Below, one piece after another: positions 21,840 through 32,699 of a DNA stretch of 64,000 nt; the first letter of the stretch is position 1, and each line of letters starts with the position of its first letter. Source of the stretch: Nemophila menziesii (taxonomy: Eukaryota; Streptophyta; Magnoliopsida; Boraginales; Hydrophyllaceae); the NCBI GenBank assembly GCA_029959085.1, contig JARWIR010000011.1:6759840-6823839 (forward strand), given 5' to 3'. The position numbers were made by a program, and so were the translations under genes. The notes below the pieces were generated by a model. It made no database searches. It was not told the DNA's origin and worked only from the letters and a program-made list of their open reading frames with translations.

Positions 21840-22345
21840 AACTATTGAAGAGAAGAATGATGAAACTCCCAAAGAACTTCTAAGAAATAGGAACAATGTT
21901 AGAGGACACTCGCTAAAGTTAATACTTGGTGATCCAAGTAAAGGACTAAGAACACATTCATCTCTTAATGATTTGTGTTCTCATTGTACTTTCTTGTCTT
22001 AATTCAAACCGAAGAATAACAAATAAGATCTTCTTGATGATCATTTGGTAAATGCAATGCATGAAGAGTTTATAACGATTTTATAAGGATTTTATACGAC
22101 TATGCAGAGTAAATTCCAACTACACATGATTGGAGAATTTAACTTCTTCCTCAGACTAAAAATAAAGAAAATGGAAGATGTGATCTGTCTCAACAAAGCT
22201 AAATAAGCCAAGGATCTTATTAAGAAGTTTGAACTTACTAATTCCAAGTAGGTTGGAATTCCCATAAGGAAACATCCACAACTCTTGATAAACAAGAATA
22301 AAAGGTAACGATGTTGGGGCAAGTAAAATATTAATTTGATTTTTT
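21840..22345 (+). pseudogene. Ty1/copia RT fragment with internal deletion
   Basis: The plus-strand translation gives LGDPSKGLRTHSSLNDLCSH and SKR/NAMHEEL-type words of the region preceding copia RT. It then skips the RT core and resumes at SKFQLHMIGEFNFFLRLKIK with the downstream KKMEDVICLNKAK. Several stops interrupt it. The catalytic YVDD block is absent. The minus-strand 86-codon frame at 22092-22352 is a shadow. Confidence 0.8.
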
Positions 22346-22831
22346 GTATCATTGACCCTTAAAAAATATGTACACCTTATAAATAAAAAAATTATTTAAA
22401 AATTTAATTGTAAATTTTATTATATTATTTTTAAAAAAACAAATTGTGTCTTAAAATATAAATGTTATTTCTGAAATATCTTAATTAAATAATAAAATAA
22501 AAAAACTCAAAATATAAAATTGCATATTTATATACGTAGGTAATGAATGATAAATAATTTTATAAAATGGAGACGTGTGTATTATATGTTTATTAAATAA
22601 TTTTTTTTCATTGAATATATTTTTATAAAATAAAGACTTTAGTAGTACATAATGTTATAAATATAATTTTATTGGTAATAGTTCCAAAAAAAATCTTTAA
22701 CTAAAAGGAGAAAATAAAAAAAGGATATGTGTATTATTGTTTTATTTTGGATGAAATGATTATATTAGGTCAAGAGGAATTCTATATAAGACATAAGTGT
22801 GTATTGGTGAGTATTACATCAAAATAAAATA

Positions 22832-23120
22832 GTGCTTATGAGTTGTGGTGTCTCAAGCAAACCTTATAAGAGTTATATAAAGGATGAGCTTACTTGCTAT
22901 CATTATCATAAGAGTGGTCATATCAAACCTAGATTCCCAAAACTTCTCAAAAAAAAGCCAATGAAAACGTTAATGCAACATTGGTTGATGATAGCTCAAA
23001 CCAAAGTGATGACAAAGAGCAAGTAGCGAGCTATGTTTCTTTCATGGCTACTTAAAAAGAAAAAGAAGGTAAACTTCAAATATAACTTATGTTTATCTTA
23101 AGATCAATTAGACGATGGTA
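22832..23120 (+). pseudogene. Ty1/copia gag zinc-knuckle fragment
   Basis: The frame gives TCYHYHKSGHIKPRFPKL, a CCHC knuckle whose second and last Cys are Tyr and Phe. A frameshift follows, and then the acidic segment (SDD...VASYVSFMAT) ends in a stop. This is typical of the C-terminus of copia gag before protease. Confidence 0.75.
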
Positions 23121-23404
23121 TTAAAAATCTTATGATTTTTTACATGATTACAAACACTCTCTTAAATTAAACAGAAAATCAAATATTTGAAAACATTTTA
23201 CAAATATTTTAGGAAACAATGATGAGTTTGATGATAATAACTCTTTCATTTTTTATAACAATAAGTTTATTCACAATTCACATAAAAAACTTTAATAATG
23301 ACATTAAGGCTTTAATAGACTTGAATATTTAGGTTACTTTAATAATACATAATTCCTTCTATTTAAAAAAAATACAATTATAGATCATTCATTAAATCTA
23401 TATG

Positions 23405-23925
23405 AGTTTTTCATCAGCTACTTCAAGAGTATACTCGTGATATGATACAAGAGACAAATATATTATTCACTCCATAATTTTATATTTGTTTGGTTTGAAA
23501 CCCTTGATTAATTTAGTAGTACTTGACTTGTACTAAGACTTTCTTTTACTCAATTTAATAACAAATTATTATATTATCCAAATCGTAAAGATTTTACATA
23601 TTTACAATGGAGGTCACACGTTTAAAATATTTGTTCAGTAAATCTTACACAAATTATCCAAAAAATTGTGCATTTTTTATTTTATTTAGTTTTCCAATTT
23701 ATCTACACCTAATGTTATGTCTTTTTATAAATTAAACTCATTTTATAATTTTAATATATTCCAAATCTATCAACAAACTTCTAGTTCATATATTACTTCT
23801 TGAATTATAAATAGGAACAAACTTCTTGTAAATAATGTGTATATCAACAAACTTTGGTTTTGTAAAAATTGTAAGCATATTTTCATCATCAAGTCTTTAC
23901 AAATTGAGTGAAAAACTCATACCAA
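23405..23925 (+). repeat. Copia LTR-like segment with TATA box
   Basis: This starts at about 'catcagctacttcaagagtatac', contains 'ggaggtcacacgtt', and has TATAAATA at 23806-23813 followed by 'ggaacaaacttcttg'. Related copies are at 47355-47880 and 50605-51100, with partial copies near 18043, 20105, 34878 and 63785. The position before gag and the TATA box suggest an LTR or LTR plus leader. No matching partner LTR or target duplication was established. Confidence 0.55.
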
Positions 23926-24240
23926 TGCATGCAACATGGGTTGATGCTTGCTCAAACCAAAGTGATGATGAAGATCACGTAACCAATTATGTTTCTTTCT
24001 TGGCTACTGAAAAAGGAGAAGAAGATGAGGTAAACTCTACCTCTAACTTATGTTTATCTCAAGATTAAATAGATGATGGTATTGAAATATCTTATGATTT
24101 TTTACGTGATTACAAAAACTCTCTTAAATCAAACAAAAAATAAATTTTTTTAAAACTTTTTAGAAACTTCTTTAGAAAGCAATAATGAACTCGAGGATAA
24201 TACTTCCATCATTGTCAAATAAAATTCCTTTCTTATGGAA
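23926..24240 (+). pseudogene. Ty1/copia gag C-terminal fragment
   Basis: This frame reads ATWVDACSNQSDDEDHVTN then YVSFLATEKGEEDEVN and SNLCLSQD, ending in a stop at 24066-24068. A few decayed codons (SYDFLRDYKNSLKSNK) follow. It is the best-preserved reading of this acidic segment in the window. The knuckle is missing, so the LTR-like segment joins directly to this part of gag. Confidence 0.75.
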
Positions 24241-24559
24241 AAGTTATAATATCTAGAAGGAATTTTTTAAATTTTACACAATGATAAATATAATTTGATT
24301 TATTGTTAGGAAGCCAAGTTACTCGTCAAGAAAAGGGTGGCTTTTGTTTTGATCCCTTTGTTAATCTTAGTTTCTCTAAAATCGTTTTTGTGAGAGCATG
24401 AAATTTAGTTTCCTCTTCTAGCTTTCCTTTTTCCAATTTTCATCTAAATACTTGTACCTATGGTTCCCATATTTATCTACGTAAAAGGAAAAAATGAATT
24501 GTAAAGAGAAAGGGCAACGTTAATCCCCATAAACCCAACTTGAATACCTAATATCTAAT

Positions 24560-24960
24560 TCTATTACCTTGTAGGGTAAGAAGAGTATCAATAAAAAAAT
24601 ATTGGTACTAGATAGTGGATTATATAGGAATATGAAGGAAAATGAATCACTCTTATACAAGATTAGAAGAAAAGGAGGTAATGGAAGAGTAACTTTCTTC
24701 AATAACGTGGGAGGAGAAGATTTTGAAAAAGGAACCATTGGTAGTAACGATTATTTTCTTATAAAAAGGTGCTTTTGTTAATTGATTATCTTGTTAGTTT
24801 AATCAATTTTGTGATGAATATTATAAGGTTAAATTAGAACCCTCTATATATGGTTTTTTACAAAATGAAAAAAAGAGGTTATTTTTACTGTGAATAGAGT
24901 AGTTATTTACATAGTAAAATTTAAAATCTTATGTGCTAAAATGTTAGATAGTTATCGAGT
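24560..24960 (+). pseudogene. Ty1/copia protease and GAG-pre-integrase remnant
   Basis: From 24605 the frame reads VLDSGLYRNMKENESLL, matching the retropepsin DSG site (24611-24619) and the LDSGCSRHM-type context of copia protease. It continues open to GTIGSNDYFLIKRC. Beyond it, 'ttagtttaatcaattttgtgatgaatat' decays from the LLSISQLCD-type segment. The right-hand copies (48541, 52928) have TGA directly after DSG, while this one has TTA. Confidence 0.7.
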
Positions 24961-25374
24961 TTAAAGATAATCATTAGTTTCAAAAACTAATTCAAAGATA
25001 TAGATTGTTACTGACATTTCTAGATTATACAAGATACTCATTGAGAAGACTGATAATTGAAGAAAAAGATTAACATTTAAATTGAATGACTAGTCACTTT
25101 GTTATGTGAAATACATGTAATAAGACTCCTTAAAATATACGATCAAGATTACCCCTCCAAACTTGTAAATCTGAAAACTCAACTCCATTTATATAGTTAA
25201 CGTCATCACATTATTGAATCATACTAACACTGTGACATCAAAGAAAGAAAAATTATAACATGGACAATAAGAATATATAAAAAGTTGATTAAGAAATATA
25301 ATATTGACAATCAGAATAGTCCCAAATCCTTTCTTTCCTTTTTAGGAAGGCGCAACCATGAGAGTGATTTAGGC

Positions 25375-25510
25375 GATCATCTGGAAGCTCAAAATTATTG
25401 AAGCCTCAACAATGTGACCTTTTTGGATGCTGATGACATAGCTAAGACTCTAAGAGAAGATGAAGTCATCCTTACCACCGTGGAGGAGGAAGTCGAGGAG
25501 AAAATTTGAG
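25375..25510 (+). pseudogene. Possible LINE ORF1 start fragment
   Basis: With one single-base loss corrected by comparison with 53850-53957, the stretch reads VTFLDADDIAKTLREDEVIL then TTVEEEVEEKI and a stop. It lies just upstream of LINE reverse-transcriptase remnants. The acidic short N-terminal look is compatible with plant LINE ORF1 (DUF4283-type) starts, but this is inference. A third copy lies on the minus strand near 58640-58890. Confidence 0.35.
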
Positions 25511-25689
25511 TAAGTGTGGGTTGGGATTATAGTGTAAGTATTTTAATTTAAGTTTAGATTAAAGAATCAAAGCGTAAAATGAAATATTTAATTGAGATTA
25601 TAAGAGGTTCAAGGGATTTTAAAAAGTTGTGGGGAAGTTTTTAAGAATACTGAATGGATTATGAGAAAAATAAGTGTAGAGAAAAAAAA

Positions 25690-26530
25690 TACTAGATACA
25701 TGGCGTTTTATTATGAAAAATATGTCATATTTATTCCTTCTTTATTGTTAAAACCTAAAACATCATGGTGGATTGGGTATTCCCAATATAGAAACTATTA
25801 ACAAGGTCTGCTTAATCATAGTGATATTTCCACAGTTCTCAATAAAGAAGTCGATTAGTTGGGTATAAATTGTAATAAGACTGTTGTTGATTGCTTTGGT
25901 AATTCAAGATGGCGGCTTCCTTCATCAATAGGTTGTTTACTTCTGTATCTACAAGTAATTACGCTCAATAATCAAGGTGATAAAATATTCCAGAGTTAAT
26001 CAATAAAAGGTAAATTCTCTTTAGCAAAACAATGAACAAAATAAATGAAGGCTTACCTGAGGTCAAATGGTACAATATTGTATGGGGTAAGTGTTGTATT
26101 CCTCGCTTCTTCTTTATCACGTGGTCGCCTTGTCAAAATAGACTGGTCACCAAAAATCGATTATTAGAATGTGGATTACTTTCCAATCCTTCTGAATTTT
26201 GTTTAATCGGCGCGGAAGACCTTGATCATCTCATGGTCGCTGGCTCTTAAAGGATCCTCAAAAGCCGCTTGATAAGTGTTGTATTTCTGTTGTTCCTTCG
26301 AACTCGGAAGACCTAATAAATGTTTGCATCAATTTCGGGACCAACAATGAGAAAACGATAATCATAGAGTTGTGCATCACTTGTTATATTTATGGTATCT
26401 GCACTAAGCCTAATAGAAGAATTCATGGAACTGGGAAATAGAGTGAGGATCAGATAAGCACTTATATCAACTCGCTGATCAACATCAAATTGAAAAAAGG
26501 GACTTTCGGAGTAAGGAAGGAAGATAATTA
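25690..26530 (+). pseudogene. L1-type LINE C-terminal remnant (zf-RVT)
   Basis: KHHGGLGIPNIETINK near 25761 matches the region after RT in plant L1 elements. From 26032 the frame reads WYNIVWGKCCIPRFFFITW and KNRLLECGLLSNPSEFCLIG with DLDHLM, the RT zinc-binding domain. A stop at 26248 follows, and decayed 3' sequence extends to about 26530. About 120 bp present in the right copy (54230-54390) are missing after INK. Confidence 0.8.
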
Positions 26531-28266
26531 GAGACGAAATGGCATAATAATTGATTTCTCTTAATTTTAATTTTATGTAATGTTTTATTAAACTTTTTTT
26601 TTAATTTGTAATGTTAGTAGGAAGGCTTACATTGGGCTTTTCTTGTAACCCATTGGGCTGGACAAAATAAAATGGATGTTTGAGATACCCACTTAATAAA
26701 ATTTAATGGATTTGCCGACAAAAAAACCCTAAACCACCCTCTTCAAATAAACATATAGTTACAAGTTTGTATCAATTAATTCTACTCAATTTTTTTCAAA
26801 CCTTTTATTATCTTCTTCCTCTTGTCCTTCTCTTTTAACGCCCCGCCATTATCACCTTCTCTTTGAATTCTTTCATGCACATAAATTTTTAACATCCCCT
26901 TATACCGTGTTTAGCCTGTTTGTCTTATAGAAGACTTGCAATTTCACTATACTTTTATATCGAACGTTGATCATGACATTTCAATCAAGATATCATAGAC
27001 AAGGTAAAATTTAATATAGTATTTTTAAAACTATTTCATAGCTTTATATTTGTACTTTGTCATTAGACATTTTGAGATTTAAGTTCAGAACATAAAAAAA
27101 TGCTTATGTTTTTTGTTGTTGGTTTATTAATAAGCAATGTGTAAATTACGTTTTTATAATTGATATTATCTAATCGTAATTATGATCCATAATATTTTTG
27201 TTTGCAATTTCTCATTTCCTGGTTTAAAATTTCTGTTAAGTTAGTTAAACCTAACTTTGATTAAATGGATTTGTTTATCAATTAAGTAAATGTTTTATAA
27301 TGAAAATGAAAGAAAATATAATGTTGGTTTCCAGTGATAATCTCTCTCAATATATTTATTGATTAAACATAATCATGTATATTGGCTAGATTTTTAATTG
27401 ATACTTGTTTAATAAATTTAAGATTCTTATTGAGTATTCCTTTCTTTTGTAGTGTTTCTTTATTTTTATATGCTAAGATATAATATAATGAATATTGATA
27501 ATGATAGTACTTAAAATCCTCTTTGTCATAATCTATGTTAAATATAATTATCTATGTTAAAAATATTACTTGTCAAGAAAAATAAACGAATTAAGAAAAC
27601 TAAGTGTATCAATATCAAAAAAAAATCTAGGATTTAAGTGTTCTTTTTCTATAATAAAAAAATGAGAAATACTCAATAGTTTTTTATAACTATAATTTGC
27701 AATATACCAAAGCATGAATGATCAAATAAAAAACTATACATTATAGAAATTGAATTTATTATGTAGCGTGTCTTTTCATTCTCTCAATATAGAAGTAAAG
27801 TTCTCACTATCACCACTCGATTGTTTGGTTTAATTTTCATGTATCTCTTTAAAATTTGTTCAAGCTACTTATATAAATTACTATTGTACGATCAATAATT
27901 TTAGTTTTTAATTTCAATAAATAGTAAATTTTGAAACCTTAATAATTTTTTATCTTGTAGCAAGTTGATCGGTAAACAAAATTTTTGTAAAGATGTATAT
28001 ACTATTGGAGCTCGGAGGTGGTCCAGATGAATAACTTTTACTTTATATAAAAATAATGTTTATTTGAAAAATAATAATAACTCGTTAAAATACAACCGCA
28101 TCTACACTTGTTTTTAATTTTGATAGAAAAGTTGAGAGTATATTTGTTTTGCTACTTTGTTTAAGCGTAGGCCAGTTTTACAATTGAGTCGGATCATGAG
28201 GTACCTTGTTGAAAACACTTTTGTATATTTTCTCAAATTAATATGACATATTTTAATGTTTGACAG
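26531..28266. other. AT-rich DNA shared with the right copy, no gene recognised
   Basis: This matches 54961-56655 through many blocks ('acgttgatcatgacatttcaatca', 'catttcctggtttaaaattt'). It may include decayed introns or upstream parts of the MED15-like gene fragment that follows, but no further exon was identified. Confidence 0.5.
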
Positions 28267-28860
28267 ATACATATTCGAGACCTTGCAAACAGTTTTTTAT
28301 CCAAATAGAGTACCCAATGGACTTGAAAAACTTGTCATGAGATTTGAAGATAAGTGTTACAGTGATGCAACAAGTAGGGTAAATATGAAATAATAGTTAA
28401 TTTTAGTTTTTAGTAATGTTTATGTTTACTTGTTTTTAAATTTTTTTAATAAATTGCAGACAGATTACTTGCAAATAATTTCATCCTAGCTCAAAAGTAT
28501 AGGCCACAAGGAGAGAATGATAGGTGATTTAATTGCATTTAGCTTCCTTTTTTCCTTATATGAATAATAATGATAATAATGAGATGGGACATCACAAGTT
28601 CACCTGAAAGAGCAGGTGTTAGCGCCTCTACATGGCTCCAATCAAGCTGTACCGCTAAATGTGGGTTGTCATATAATATTAAGCATGTAGAACGGTTCGG
28701 GTTTTGCTCCTGCAAATTCATGCAAATTCATGGGGCCCACAGGCTGACCAAACATATAGTTTTGGCAACATACAGCCGCAAAGTCATCATCAAGACATTC
28801 AATTGGACCCACAACAGAAAGGATGAAAAGTGTAGTTTCGTCAACTTCTTTACAACTACT
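28267..28860 (+). pseudogene. MED15-type KIX-domain gene fragment, left copy
   Basis: Three exon-like blocks are visible. Block A (28267-28378) reads YIFETLQTVFYPNRVPNG then LEKLVMRFEDKCYSDATSR and ends at a GT donor. Block B (28460-28523), after TTGCAG, reads TDYLQIISS, a TAG, then LKSIGHKERMI, with a GT donor. Joined in phase these match the plant MED15 KIX domain (RFEEK, ATSQ, DYLRKIS). Block C (about 28590-28860) is a Gln/His-rich decayed segment (WGPQADQTYSFGN, SHHQDIQLDPQQK). The acceptor before C is deleted. Plant MED15 is a Mediator tail subunit that binds activators through KIX. This copy is broken. Confidence 0.72.
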
Positions 28861-29559
28861 TAGTTTACTTTCATGTATATATGTTCCTCCAGCTTTCTTT
28901 GTTACTTCAACTTCATATATATAGTAATCTAATAATTGTATATACCTTCTTTAGACTCTAATTCATATATAAAAGGAGATTGGCAAGAGGAGATCTATAA
29001 AAAGGTAATAAGTTTTGAAAAACATATATAAATACACTAATTTTCTATTAAAAATTCTAATACATGAGGGATAAGTACATTAGAGATAACCATTGTACAG
29101 GTCCAAAAAAAAGCTTGATTATGAAAAAATGCATGATAGATCCCTATATTATAACTATATTGTACTATAGGTATATGTGTATGTAATAAAAAAATTTAGA
29201 CCATAGTGGGGGTTTTCGACCTTTTGTCATACCATTGTGTATTTAACAGTTACCACTTAACGGTTTCTCCTTTACACTATTCACAACACTAAATCTTTTC
29301 AAATCAGTCGTTAACAATACATTATTTGCAAAAACTCCCATTATTTCACACTACATAACATAATCTATTAAATTTCAAAAATCAATTTCCACTTCTATTT
29401 AATACCTAGGACATTGATCTCGTACTATACATACAAGTAAATTTTAATTGTGTTTTCTTTCAAAAAAAATAATTGAGTTTATTTAAAAAATTTAGCATGA
29501 CAAACAAGGCGGATCTTAAGAACTATCATAATCCAGATTCATCATATTATATTTTATCA
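28861..29559. other. AT-rich DNA, no gene recognised
   Basis: This matches 57273-57960 of the right copy. No coding signal is seen. Confidence 0.5.
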
Positions 29560-30150
29560 GCCTAAATATCATCAACTGTTCATCCAATCGCCATTCTAAC
29601 TCCTATCTACATAAATCCTATAATAAACTAAATACCAAAAATCCCACCATTATCTGTCTAAATCACATCTAACTAAATCTCACAAAAGTCTAAATTCCAT
29701 CAACCTTCCAGATCTCACCAATATTCTAAATCCTATCAACTGTATAAACTCCATCAACATTGTCTAAATCCCATCAACATTATTGATCCCATCAGACGTG
29801 AGATTTAGACCGTTGATGGAAATTTGAATGTTGGTGCGATTTGGACAGTTGATGTAATTTAGTTAGAATTCAGACAAATGATGGGACTAAGACGGTCTGA
29901 TGGGATTTGCACGCCTTATGAGATTAATAATGTTTGTGGAAGAATTTAGAATGATGATGGATTTAAACAGTTGATTTGATTTAGAGAGATAATATACATG
30001 ATGAAATTTAGTCTTTTGATGTAATTTAAATAGTTGATGAAAACTTGATTGTTGATGGGATTTATAATATTGATAGGGTTTGGACAGTTGATATGACTTA
30101 TATAGTCGATTTGTTTAAGTATGTTGATAGGATTTAGACAACTGATGAAA
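29560..30150. repeat. Fold-back minisatellite, left copy
   Basis: Degenerate copies of an 18-20 bp word run in opposite directions. The left arm (29560-29795) has CTAAATCCCATCAAC words, and the right arm (29796-30150) has GTTGATGGGATTTAG words. They meet at 'attgatcccatcagacgtgag'. The transcript of either strand would fold into a long imperfect hairpin. Asn/Ile-rich frames across it are repeat translation. Confidence 0.8.
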
Positions 30151-30330
30151 TTTATTTGTACCATCACAATCATGTTAATGATCGCAATAGGAGTTGTAAC
30201 ACTTAAGTCTGCAATAAAAGTTCCTGAAGTATTGTTAACCAAATTAGATGAACTAGACATTGAAATATATATGCTAGAAAATCTCTCACTATTATAGTAG
30301 TAATATCAAACAAGTTATCAGTACGCTTTT
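30151..30330 (-). pseudogene. Unidentified coding-like fragment, left copy
   Basis: The minus strand reads SSNLVNNTSGTFIADLSV then TTPIAIINM. The right copy (60190-60370, minus) reads further upstream (DITTIVARDFSSIDISVS). The composition and the shared frame suggest a former protein-coding exon. I do not recognise the family. It directly abuts the fold-back minisatellite. Confidence 0.35.
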
Positions 30331-31090
30331 GAAAATTGCATTTACTTAAGAAAGCAAAATAATATATATACATTTAAAAATTAATTACAATTTTGTCAAA
30401 GGATATAATTGTGAAAACATCAACCATAAAATAAAAATATAATTTTATCCCGTATCTAGACCTCATTATTATTATTGTAGGCGTGGAATTATGATTACAT
30501 CAAGAAAGATCTGCATTTATCAAGTTGATAGCTATAAAACTATATCAATACATATATTGAACCTGAATATAGGCAAAAGAATATGACGACTATCAAAAAT
30601 AAACAATCAAACTCCAAACAAAGATATATTTAGATTACTTATACAGAAAGTCAAGAAAACAAAAATGTTAAGGTAAAATTGTTAAATTTTGTTACACCAA
30701 ATAATGTGTGTTGATGGGATTGATCCCATCTGACAATTTTTCTCACAAAATTAGCACCCACTGCAATTTTTCAAACTAAGGCTTCTTAGAATAAAAAAAC
30801 TCTTCAACTGTTGAATTTATACAAAGAAAGAAAAAATCCAATTTTAAGTCATGAAAACTTCAATTACCCACTAAAGTTAAGTCAATCATTAACATTGAAT
30901 TTGAAATAAAGCTGATTTCATGTTTGAATGTTTATGTCGATCAAAATTTCACTTATTTGTCTAAGATTGATGATTTGATGTTCTATCTCTTTTTATTCCT
31001 CAACATTAAGGCAAAATTGTATCATACAAATTAACATTCAATATTGTATGCCCATTCATTAGCAACATACTGATGAATATCTACCAAAAC
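30331..31090. other. AT-rich DNA, no gene recognised
   Basis: This matches about 60371-61102. GATGGGATTGATCCCATC (30714-30731) is an 8-bp inverted repeat around TG using the word of the nearby minisatellite. Nothing else stands out. Confidence 0.5.
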
Positions 31091-31201
31091 TGTTGTAATA
31101 ACGACATTCCATGACCCACCATCTCTCTCAAGCATTTTGTTAAATAGGGTTGTTACGTCTTTTAAGCATCTATATTTATCATATGTTTTAATAACTATGT
31201 T
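31091..31201 (-). pseudogene. Pentatricopeptide-repeat fragment, left copy
   Basis: Thirty-seven open minus-strand codons read NIVIKTYDKYRCLKDVTTLF then NKMLERDGGSWNVVIT. They match the plant PPR pattern (Y.KCG.L.DA..LF..M.ERD..SWN.MI). A CTGCAG lies directly upstream, like a splice acceptor, although PPR genes usually lack introns. Only one repeat is recognisable. The minus strand beyond it (31202-31400) also looks coding-like but decayed. Confidence 0.6.
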
Positions 31202-31554
31202 CTGCAAGAAAACTGGTGGTCACAGGTGAAATAAGAGGAGGTGAGACTTGAGCCTCAACAATGGCTTTGGATTGGGAGCATATTTGGAAAAGGTGAGCGA
31301 TAGAAAATAAACCATGAAGGATGGGTATGGCTTTGGGAAGTTCATCCAAATTGATGTTGTTGAGGATTTTGATTTACAACTTTAACATTTGTGGGTTTTG
31401 ACGGTTTGGACAGGTAGGAGGTGGTGGTTTTGTAGTTGAGATTGATGGCCAAGAGCATCGATTTGAAATTAATTTTTGAGATTTTAGTAGTATTTAATAT
31501 GTAATAGAGAGGGTAAATATGTAATCTTTACCTATATGATTAATTTATTATTCT

Positions 31555-32699
31555 TTGGGGCAAGTAAAATATTAATTTAATTTTTTTGGTCATGTACACC
31601 TTATAAATAAAACAATTATTTAAAAAAATTGATATCAAAATTTATTATATTATTTTAAAAAGAAATTGTGCCTTAAAATATAAATGTTATTTCTTAATTT
31701 TCTTAATTAAACAATAAAAAAATTTAAAAAAATAAAATATGAAATTACATATTTATATACGTAGTTAATGAAGGTAACATTTTTTAAGAGTGTTGACATT
31801 TTTTACTGTTAAATATATAAATTTTTTCTTGTTTAAAAAGAGTTTTGACAAAAGACAAAAAAACTAGGAAAATTCCTAATAGGGTATTGGTGAACATCTA
31901 AGCAAATCTATTACCTCTTCCACAAGATCAAAAGAGCAAACTCATGATGATAAATATTATTACTGAACTTAAGAACAAGATATATGGAGAGAATATTTTT
32001 TCTATATCTAAAACTAGTTTAGTATAATATAAAGATTTTAATATATATAATTTTAAAAAGTAAAGAGTATAATTAGAGATGTGGGTATTATATATTTATT
32101 AAACAAAAAATATGCATTGAATATATTCTTATAAAATTAAGATTTTAGTAGTACATAATGTTATAAATATAATTTTATTGGTAATAATTCTAAAAAAAAT
32201 CTTTTACTAAAAGGATAAAAGAGAAAAAAGATATGTGTATTATTGTTTTATTCGGGGTGAAAGTACTATATTAGGTTAAGAGGAATTTTATACAAGACAT
32301 AAAGTGTGTATTGGTAGATATTACATCAAATAAATAGAGCTCATGAGACGCAAAATATATAAAGATTTTGGTGTCTCAAGCAAACCTTATAAGAGTTATA
32401 AGAAGGATGAGCTTACTTGCTATCATTATCATAAGATTCGTCATCTCTACCCTAAAGTGATTATAAAGATCATGTAGCCAACTATGTTTCTTTCATGGCT
32501 ACTTAAAAATAAAAAAAAGATGAGGTAAACTCCAACTCTAACTTATGTTTATCTCATGATCAATTAGATGATGGTATTAAATTATCGTATGATTTTTTTA
32601 ACGTGATTACAACACTTTCTTAAATATAACGAAAAATCAAATATTTGAAAACTTTTTATAAATTTATTTAGGAAACAATTATGAGCTTGAGGATAATAA
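31555..32699 (+). repeat. Partial copia-derived unit with gag remnant
   Basis: From 'ttctttggggcaagtaaaatatt' (31550) this follows the post-RT part of the 2.08-kb unit at lower identity. It ends with a decayed gag knuckle (TCYHYHK near 32417) and the acidic segment near 32455-32560, both with stops. The copy at 61556-62735 is its partner in the right block. Confidence 0.7.

Larger units (their letters stand above)
21545..23395 (+). repeat. Single, diverged copy of the 2.08-kb copia-derived unit
   Basis: This is homologous to the array units at 36848-47257 and shares their internal RT deletion junction ('gaagagtttataacgatttt' near 22067). It lacks about 240 bp between 'aatgaatgata' and 'ggagacgtg' near 22550, including the palindrome found in the array units. 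It is the unexpanded counterpart of the array. Confidence 0.8.

Noticed and set aside
29560..30150. Regularly spaced short repeats resembling a CRISPR array
   Set aside because: Repeats are degenerate, contiguous, and switch orientation in the middle; the context is a plant genome.
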